NCBI GenBank assembly: GCA_023653245.1
Contig: JAMNXK010000039.1
Coordinates: 1-10,346 of the forward strand
Reading direction: 5' to 3'
From: Tagaea sp.
GTDB lineage: Bacteria; Pseudomonadota; Alphaproteobacteria; CACIAM-22H2
Length of the DNA stretch: 10,346 bases
The notes beneath the pieces were generated by a model. It was given only the letters and a program-made list of their open reading frames with translations. It searched no databases and was not told the origin of the DNA. Position 1 is the first letter of the stretch. Each line of letters opens with the position of its first letter. Positions 5,970 to 10,346 of the stretch are shown piece after piece. A program made the position numbers and the translations under genes.

Positions 5970-6479
5970 CTAGCTCGGCTTGGCGTTGGGATCGACCCCC
6001 CGCCGCTCCTTGCCGTTGAAGGGCATCTGCTTGCGCCGCCGGTCGGGACCGAAATAGCCGGGGGCGGAAACGTAAGGCCGCGGATAGGCGATGATCATCG
6101 ACAGCCGCTTGTAGAGCGAATCGACGGTGTAGGGCTTGGCGACGAATTCGTTGATCCCATGATCGCGCGCTTCGATGACGTATTGCTCTTCCGAGCGCGC
6201 GGTCAGCATGATCAGCGGCATCATCCGGTCGCGCGAACCGGGATCGTGGCGGACATAGTCGGCGAGCTTGATCCCGCCCTCGGTCGGCAAATCGTGCTCC
6301 GTGATGACGATGTCGATATTGCCCTCTTTGAGGACGTTCATCGCCTTCTCGAAGTCGTTGACTTTACGGATGTAATTGGCGCCGAGCATGGACAGAATGT
6401 CGCCCAGCATCGTCAACGACAAGGCGTTGGGATCGCAGATCAGGAAGCGTATTTTGCTGAAATCGATTTTCTCGGGCAT
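5970..6479 (-). CDS. Single-domain response regulator with Glu at the phosphorylation site
   Basis: A 169-residue protein that is a receiver domain (about 10-130) plus a basic tail, with no DNA-binding or enzymatic output domain. Aligned to CheY, the acidic pair before the first loop is Cys15-Asp16 (FLICDPN) instead of Asp-Asp. The phospho-acceptor position in IVITEHDLP is Glu61 instead of Asp. The switch Thr (LTARS) and the Lys of FVAKPYT are intact. A Glu here either blocks phosphorylation or mimics the phosphorylated state. The tail reads YFGPDRRRKQMPFNGKERRG, a GPDRR/GxERR motif that I recall in other alphaproteobacterial signalling proteins. ATG 6479 overlaps the stop of a tiny upstream reading frame. 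It leads the two-gene unit with the HPt-like protein and diverges from fumC. Confidence 0.88.
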   Translation of the reverse strand: MPEKIDFSKIRFLICDPNALSLTMLGDILSMLGANYIRKVNDFEKAMNVLKEGNIDIVITEHDLPTEGGIKLADYVRHDPGSRDRMMPLIMLTARSEEQYVIEARDHGINEFVAKPYTVDSLYKRLSMIIAYPRPYVSAPGYFGPDRRRKQMPFNGKERRGVDPNAKPS

Positions 6480-6505
6480 CAGCTGCTTCTGCGGCTCGGG
6501 ACCAT
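6479..6505 (-). other. Tiny upstream ORF overlapping the receiver start (TGATG)
   Basis: On the minus strand ATG at 6505 opens eight sense codons (MVPSRRSS) and ends at a TGA whose last base is the first base of the receiver ATG. A GAGGAG precedes it but only one base away, closer than normal. The receiver's own ATG has no clear ribosome site; its nearest strong one is this GAGGAG, 28 bases upstream. Translation coupling through the short frame is one explanation; chance is another. Confidence 0.25.
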
Positions 6506-6556
6506 TCTCCTCACTCTTAAGGTCTCCCGCCCCGATCTGACAAGCCCCGCCGGCGA

Positions 6557-6562
6557 ATTATC
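6557..6562 (-). promoter_or_regulatory. Possible -10 element of the receiver/HPt operon
   Basis: GATAAT on the minus strand matches five of six consensus -10 bases and lies about 80 bases before the receiver ATG. No good -35 box sits 16-18 bases upstream; that space holds a CCCC-TGCGA-GGGG hairpin. It is listed as the best candidate in the divergent region, which otherwise offers no clear promoter for fumC. Confidence 0.25.
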
Positions 6563-6654
6563 CCCCTCGCAGGGGATTCACGCAGGAATTTGGGTATTGA
6601 ATGTCTTGGGACGCGCATGCCTAAATCCTCGCGGCGCTTGGGGATTTCGGCGCC

Positions 6655-6668
6655 GGTCCGGGGGGACC
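6655..6668 (+). promoter_or_regulatory. Small hairpin just before the fumC start region
   Basis: GGTCC-GGGG-GGACC is a perfect five-pair hairpin. It covers the G-rich segment that would serve as the ribosome site for the upstream in-frame ATG at 6673, and so disfavours that start relative to ATG 6694. Any regulatory role is speculative. Confidence 0.25.
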
Positions 6669-6693
6669 AGGGATGGGGGGCGGACGCAACGTC

Positions 6694-8115
6694 ATGGCCG
6701 ATCGAGCCGCGACGCGGATCGAGCGCGATAGCTTCGGGCCGATCGAAGTCGCGTCCGATCGCTATTGGGGCGCGCAGACGCAGCGCAGCGTCGAGCTGTT
6801 CCGCATCGGCGACGAGCGCATGCCCGAGGCCCTGATCCGCGCCTTCGGGGTGCAAAAGAAGGCGGCGGCTTTGGCCAATCTCGCCTTGGGCGAATTGCCG
6901 GCCGAGCTTGGGCAAGCGATCTTGAAGGCCTGCGACGAGGTCGTGGCGGGCAAGCTGGCCGAACATTTCCCGCTGGTGGTCTGGCAGACCGGCTCCGGCA
7001 CCCAAACCAACATGAACGCCAACGAGGTCGTGGCCAATCGCGCCAACGAGCTCCTCGGCCATCCGCTGGGTCAGCGCAAGCCCGTCCATCCCAACGACCA
7101 CGTCAATCGCGGCCAGTCCTCGAACGACTCGTTCCCCACCGCCATGCATATCGCCGTGGTGGCCGAGGTTCACGATCTGCTGCTGCCTTCGCTCCAGCGC
7201 CTGCACGAGGTCCTGCAAGCCAAAGCGACCGAGACCGCCGGGATCGTCAAGATCGGCCGCACCCATCTGCAGGACGCGGTGCCGATGACCCTGGGCCAGG
7301 AGATCGGCGCCTGGGCGCGGCAGGTCGAGCTCGGGATCGCGCGGGTCGAGCAGTCGCTGCCGCGCCTGTACCGCGTGGCGCAAGGCGGCACGGCCGTGGG
7401 CACGGGGCTGAACGCCCACAAGCATTTCCCCGCGCGCTTCGCCCAGGAACTCGCGCGCCTGACCAATCTTCCCTTCATGCCCGCCGAGGACAAGTTCGAG
7501 GCGATCGCCGCGCACGACGCGATGGTCGAATGCTCGGGCACGCTCAACACGCTGGCCGCCGGCTTGTTCAAGATCGGCAACGACGTGCGCTTGCTCGCCT
7601 CGGGCCCGCGCTCGGGCCTGGGCGAAATCGCGTTGCCCGAAAACGAGCCCGGCTCGTCGATCATGCCCGGCAAGGTCAACCCGACCCAGGCCGAGGCGTT
7701 GACCATGGTCTGCGCGCAAGTCATGGGCAACCACGTGACGGTCACCGTCGCCGGTGCAAGCGGGCATTTGCAGCTCAACGTCTTCAAGCCGGTGATCGCC
7801 TATAGCGTGCTGCAATCGATCCGGCTGCTCGGCGACGCGGCCGCGTCCTTCGCGGAGAACTGCGTGGCGGGCCTCGCCGCCGTGCCCGCGGTCATCGCCC
7901 GCCATGTCGAGCGCTCGCTGATGCTGGCGACCGCACTCAACCCGCATCTGGGCTACGACACGGCCGCGCGCATCGCCAAACACGCCCACGCCCACGACCT
8001 GACGCTCAAGGAAGCCGCCGTCGGTCTGGGTTTGGTTTCGGAAGCGGATTTCGACCGCTGGGTCCAGCCTTTGGACATGCTGGCACCCAAAGACAGACGT
8101 CCAACAGGGGAGTGA
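6694..8115 (+). CDS. fumC: Fumarate hydratase, class II
   Basis: A 473-residue, oxygen-stable, iron-independent fumarase that interconverts fumarate and L-malate in the TCA cycle as a cytosolic homotetramer. All hallmark regions are present: [19 protein letters not shown] at the N-terminus, [12 protein letters not shown] from W97, [14 protein letters not shown] near 140, [10 protein letters not shown] with the catalytic-site His at 191, and the flexible-loop signature [11 protein letters not shown] from 320, which contains the catalytic serine. Length is normal. ATG 6694 gives [15 protein letters not shown], the usual family opening. ATG 6673 in frame adds seven residues and is the alternative. 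The gene diverges from the receiver operon and is followed four bases later by the ribbon-helix-helix gene, so it heads a three-gene unit. Confidence 0.96.
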   Translation: MADRAATRIERDSFGPIEVASDRYWGAQTQRSVELFRIGDERMPEALIRAFGVQKKAAALANLALGELPAELGQAILKACDEVVAGKLAEHFPLVVWQTGSGTQTNMNANEVVANRANELLGHPLGQRKPVHPNDHVNRGQSSNDSFPTAMHIAVVAEVHDLLLPSLQRLHEVLQAKATETAGIVKIGRTHLQDAVPMTLGQEIGAWARQVELGIARVEQSLPRLYRVAQGGTAVGTGLNAHKHFPARFAQELARLTNLPFMPAEDKFEAIAAHDAMVECSGTLNTLAAGLFKIGNDVRLLASGPRSGLGEIALPENEPGSSIMPGKVNPTQAEALTMVCAQVMGNHVTVTVAGASGHLQLNVFKPVIAYSVLQSIRLLGDAAASFAENCVAGLAAVPAVIARHVERSLMLATALNPHLGYDTAARIAKHAHAHDLTLKEAAVGLGLVSEADFDRWVQPLDMLAPKDRRPTGE

Positions 8116-8119
8116 TAGA

Positions 8120-8377
8120 ATGGCCGGATCGATTCGCAAGCGTTCGGTGGTCATCGCCGGCCACCGCACGAGCATCTCGTTGGAGCCGGAATTTTGGACC
8201 GCGCTCAAGGACATCGCGCGCAAGCGCAACGCCTCGATCAACGATCTCGTGACCGAGATCGACAAGATGCGCGCCGCGCGCGAGCAGGCGGGCAATCTGT
8301 CGAGCGCGTTGCGGGTCTACGTGCTCCAGGCGCTGACCGGCACGCTGCCCGCCGCGATCGTCGCCAAACCGGCCTGA
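8120..8377 (+). CDS. Ribbon-helix-helix domain protein
   Basis: An 85-residue protein. KRSVVIAGHRTSISLEPEFW forms the beta strand, and two helices follow (TALKDIARKRN, then SINDLVTEIDKMRAARE), which is the ribbon-helix-helix DNA-binding fold of the RHH_4 type. A further helix, SSALRVYVLQALTG, follows. Such proteins dimerise and insert the paired strands in the DNA major groove, so a regulator is likely, but the target is unknown. The ribosome site GGGGAG lies seven bases before ATG 8120 and overlaps the end of fumC, four bases upstream, so the genes are co-transcribed. No toxin gene follows, which argues against a toxin-antitoxin pair. Confidence 0.88.
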   Translation: MAGSIRKRSVVIAGHRTSISLEPEFWTALKDIARKRNASINDLVTEIDKMRAAREQAGNLSSALRVYVLQALTGTLPAAIVAKPA

Positions 8378-8931
8378 GGGCCGCGGCGCGACGCGGTTGG
8401 GCGCTCCTCGTTCTGGTCGCGGGTCTCGCGGCGGGTGCTCCCCCCCAAGCCGCGGCCTTCGACCGGGACTTGGAATACGCCAAAGGCGTCGATGCCTTCT
8501 TGACGGGCGATCACGCCAGCGCGTGGTTCCGATTCCTGGGCCTCGCGCGCATGGGCGACGCCGATTCCCAGTACAATTTGGGCCAGATGTATCGGCGCGG
8601 CGAAGGCGTGCCGCGCGATCTCGTGCAAGCCCGCCGCTGGTACGAAGCGGCGGCGGCGCAAAACTTCGAGGAAGCGCAGTTCCAGCTCGGCGTGATTTGG
8701 GAAACCGGCAGCGGCGTCGCTCCCGACCTCGTCGAAGCGCGCCGCTGGTACACGGCCGCGGCGCGCGCCGGCCATGCGCGCGCAAGCGACGCCTTGGCGC
8801 GCGTGGACAACGCGCTGACCGCCGGCCGCACGCGGACTGTCATCGCGACGCCGGCCGAGACCCCGGCGGCCGAGACCCCGCGCCCGAACCCGCCGGCGCG
8901 CCCGCGTCCCCAGCCGCCGGCCGCAAAGTAA
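8374..8931 (+). CDS. Secreted or periplasmic Sel1-repeat protein (CTG start proposed)
   Basis: A 185-residue product with a clear signal peptide: basic n-region MRAAARRG, hydrophobic core WALLVLVAGLAAG, likely cleavage after PPQAAA. Two Sel1-like repeats follow at about 62-97 and 98-133, each with the A-x-x-x-L-G-x-x-Y/W-x-x-G-x-G-V pattern and R-R-W-Y. Such TPR-like helical repeats bind proteins in the envelope. The tail is Pro/Arg/Ala-rich and runs 92 bp into the convergent AsmA gene. There is no ATG, GTG or TTG in frame between a TTG at 8194 and the signal peptide. CTG at 8374 overlaps the TGA of the RHH gene (CTGA), suggesting coupled re-initiation. Starting at TTG near 8470 would delete the signal. 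A frameshift joining it to the RHH protein is the other possibility. Confidence 0.8.
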   Translation: MRAAARRGWALLVLVAGLAAGAPPQAAAFDRDLEYAKGVDAFLTGDHASAWFRFLGLARMGDADSQYNLGQMYRRGEGVPRDLVQARRWYEAAAAQNFEEAQFQLGVIWETGSGVAPDLVEARRWYTAAARAGHARASDALARVDNALTAGRTRTVIATPAETPAAETPRPNPPARPRPQPPAAK

Positions 8932-10346
8932 GCCGCGGACCGGCGATCGGCCCCGCCGCCCCGAGGGCGAAGGCGGGTTTTCCCGCGAAGGCGAAATCGG
9001 CCGCCAGGTCGAGCGACCAATTGCCGATATCGACCAGGCCCGAGCCCGCGATCCGCGCGCCGGGCCCTCGCGCGACGAAGGACGCCACGCGCGCGCGGCC
9101 AAGCTCGATCCGCAACTCGGAATCGAGACTGTCGAGCCGGAAGTCGCCGCCGCGCGCCACCAGCCGCGCCAGCTCGACGATATCCGGCGGGGCGCCGGGC
9201 TGGGCGTAGCGCCGCGCCAAGGCCGCCAGATCGAGCCCCCGCAAAGCGACGTCGGGAGCGGCGATCGCGATTTCGCCGCGCAGATTGCCCGCCAGGATCG
9301 AGGCGGTCGTGCCGGTGGAGTCGAGCTTGCCGCGCAGGACGCTCGACCCGTCGAAAATCGGCGGCGCGCCCAAGGCCGGCAGCAAAGCGCGGAACGGGAC
9401 GTCGTCCAGCCGAAACTCGGCCGCGAAGCCGGGCGACGGCGGTCCGCGCCACACGCCGCTGAGTTTCGCTTTGCCGCCCAGCAGCGTGCCGGTCAGGCTT
9501 TCCAGCGCCACCCCCTCGCGTCCGAACGCCGCCAGCAGATGCGCTTGCGCGACGACGATCCCCGCCGCGTGCAGCTCCCGGGCCTTGAGATCGAGATCGA
9601 ACGGCACGGCCCCGGCCAGATCGAAACCAAGCGGCGTGCGGCTCCAGCCGCCCGGCCCGGGTGCCGGCGGCTGGGCGGCGCGCGCGGCTTGGGCCTGCTG
9701 CGAGCGGGTCAGCAAGGGGCCGCGCTGCACGGGGCGCGGCGGCGCGCGCACGAAAAACGGATCGAGGTCGACGCGGCCGCCGCCGAGCGTGGCTTTGAGC
9801 CGGCCGTCGCGCCAGGCGAGCGTGCCCTCCAGACGCTGGCCGGCGAAAGCGATCTCGACCGGCGATATCTCGGCCGCGATCGGATCGAAACGGCCGCCGA
9901 CGCGCAATTCACCCAGATAGCGGTCGATCGGCACGCCGATCGCGGCCAGGAAACGCTGCGCGTCGGCGGCGCGCAAATCGAGCGTCCCGGCGGCGACGCG
10001 CAACGACGCGCCCGCGATGTCGCGCACGGCCGCCTCGTCGATCGTCCAGACGCCGTTCTCGCGACCCGCGACCAGGATCGCGCCGTCCGCCCGGCCCGAC
10101 GGCCAGGTCAGCGCCACGGCCCGCGCGCGCAAGTCCAAATCGCCGGACAGCGCCCCGCTCCCGCGCGCCAAAAGCTCGCTCGCGCGGGCGAGATCGACCT
10201 CGCCCAGACGCAGATCAAGCGCCCAGCGCCCGCTCTGCCGCGCGACCGTCGCCCGGCCGGCGGCGAAACGCGCGTCGGCGATATCGATCGTATCCGCGTC
10301 GATGCGCAGCGGCGCTTCGAAGGCGCCGAGCGCCGGATCGGTCCCG
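8840..10346 (-). CDS. AsmA family protein, C-terminal part (N-terminus outside window)
   Basis: The frame is open through the right edge, so at least 501 residues are visible and the start lies beyond base 10346; a TTG at 10171 is only internal. The sequence is a run of short beta-strand repeats with L-x-G-x-L/A-x-W patterns. It ends in the typical AsmA C-terminal block: FDGSSVLRGKLDSTGTT, LRGEIAIAAPDVALRGLDLA, DFRLDSLDSELRIELGRA and GSGLVDIGNWSLDLAADFAF. AsmA-like proteins are anchored in the inner membrane and span the periplasm as lipid-conducting bridges or affect outer-membrane assembly. The last 27 or so residues are Gly/Pro/Ser/Arg-rich and overlap the Sel1 gene by 92 bp. An Ala/Gln/Pro-rich insert near SQQAQAARAAQPPAPGPG interrupts the repeats. 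Confidence 0.88.
   Translation of the reverse strand, partial: GTDPALGAFEAPLRIDADTIDIADARFAAGRATVARQSGRWALDLRLGEVDLARASELLARGSGALSGDLDLRARAVALTWPSGRADGAILVAGRENGVWTIDEAAVRDIAGASLRVAAGTLDLRAADAQRFLAAIGVPIDRYLGELRVGGRFDPIAAEISPVEIAFAGQRLEGTLAWRDGRLKATLGGGRVDLDPFFVRAPPRPVQRGPLLTRSQQAQAARAAQPPAPGPGGWSRTPLGFDLAGAVPFDLDLKARELHAAGIVVAQAHLLAAFGREGVALESLTGTLLGGKAKLSGVWRGPPSPGFAAEFRLDDVPFRALLPALGAPPIFDGSSVLRGKLDSTGTTASILAGNLRGEIAIAAPDVALRGLDLAALARRYAQPGAPPDIVELARLVARGGDFRLDSLDSELRIELGRARVASFVARGPGARIAGSGLVDIGNWSLDLAADFAFAGKPAFALGAAGPIAGPRLTLRPAAGDAGAPAGSGAGSRPPGSRPASR

Noticed and set aside
5466..6731. Rightward 421-codon frame across the HPt-like and receiver genes
   Set aside because: Antisense shadow; the leftward products show receiver and HPt signatures.
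6517..8295. Leftward 592-codon frame opposite fumC
   Set aside because: Antisense to an unmistakable fumarase; its length reflects GC-rich DNA with few stop codons.
8120..8377. Antitoxin of a toxin-antitoxin pair
   Set aside because: The ribbon-helix-helix fold is shared with antitoxins, but the neighbours are fumarase and a Sel1-repeat protein, and no small toxin-like gene is present.

Overview
The window is GC-rich chromosomal DNA, dense with genes, from what looks like an alphaproteobacterium, probably Rhodospirillales-like. This is inferred from three things: the ornithine decarboxylase/homospermidine synthase pair, a single-domain receiver ending in a GPDRRR-type tail next to an HPt-like protein, and a class II fumarase followed by a ribbon-helix-helix protein. 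I see no IS element, CRISPR array, tRNA, rRNA, integrase or phage gene. Base and codon use look even across the window.

Layout. (1) 1-173: the first 33 codons of a leftward gene with a Tat-like signal peptide. It is driven by a compact promoter whose -10 box lies exactly between two copies of a 14-bp palindrome. (2) 174-1906: a leftward gene of unknown function, diverging from a rightward RsmC-type rRNA methyltransferase gene. (3) 1765-4841, leftward: a polyamine operon in the order hss, odc and a GNAT acetyltransferase gene. ODC makes putrescine, HSS turns it into homospermidine, and the GNAT protein is an unassigned passenger. The last gene runs 142 bp into the methyltransferase gene. (4) 4842-5201: a 360-bp gap with a stem that could hide the hss ribosome binding site, a rightward promoter candidate and several hairpins, followed by a doubtful small ORF. 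(5) 5445-6479, leftward: a receiver protein and an HPt-like protein. Both appear to have lost their phospho-accepting residue (Asp to Glu and His to Leu). (6) 6694-8931, rightward: fumC, a ribbon-helix-helix protein and a secreted Sel1-repeat protein that seems to start at CTG. (7) 8840 to the right edge, leftward: the C-terminal part of an AsmA-family protein, overlapping the Sel1 gene tail to tail.

The most interesting items are the degenerate receiver/HPt pair, the interleaved promoter and double palindrome at the left edge, the alternative stems at the hss start, and the CTG start. Most of the rest is ordinary housekeeping content. I found no clear multi-gene defence or mobile system.
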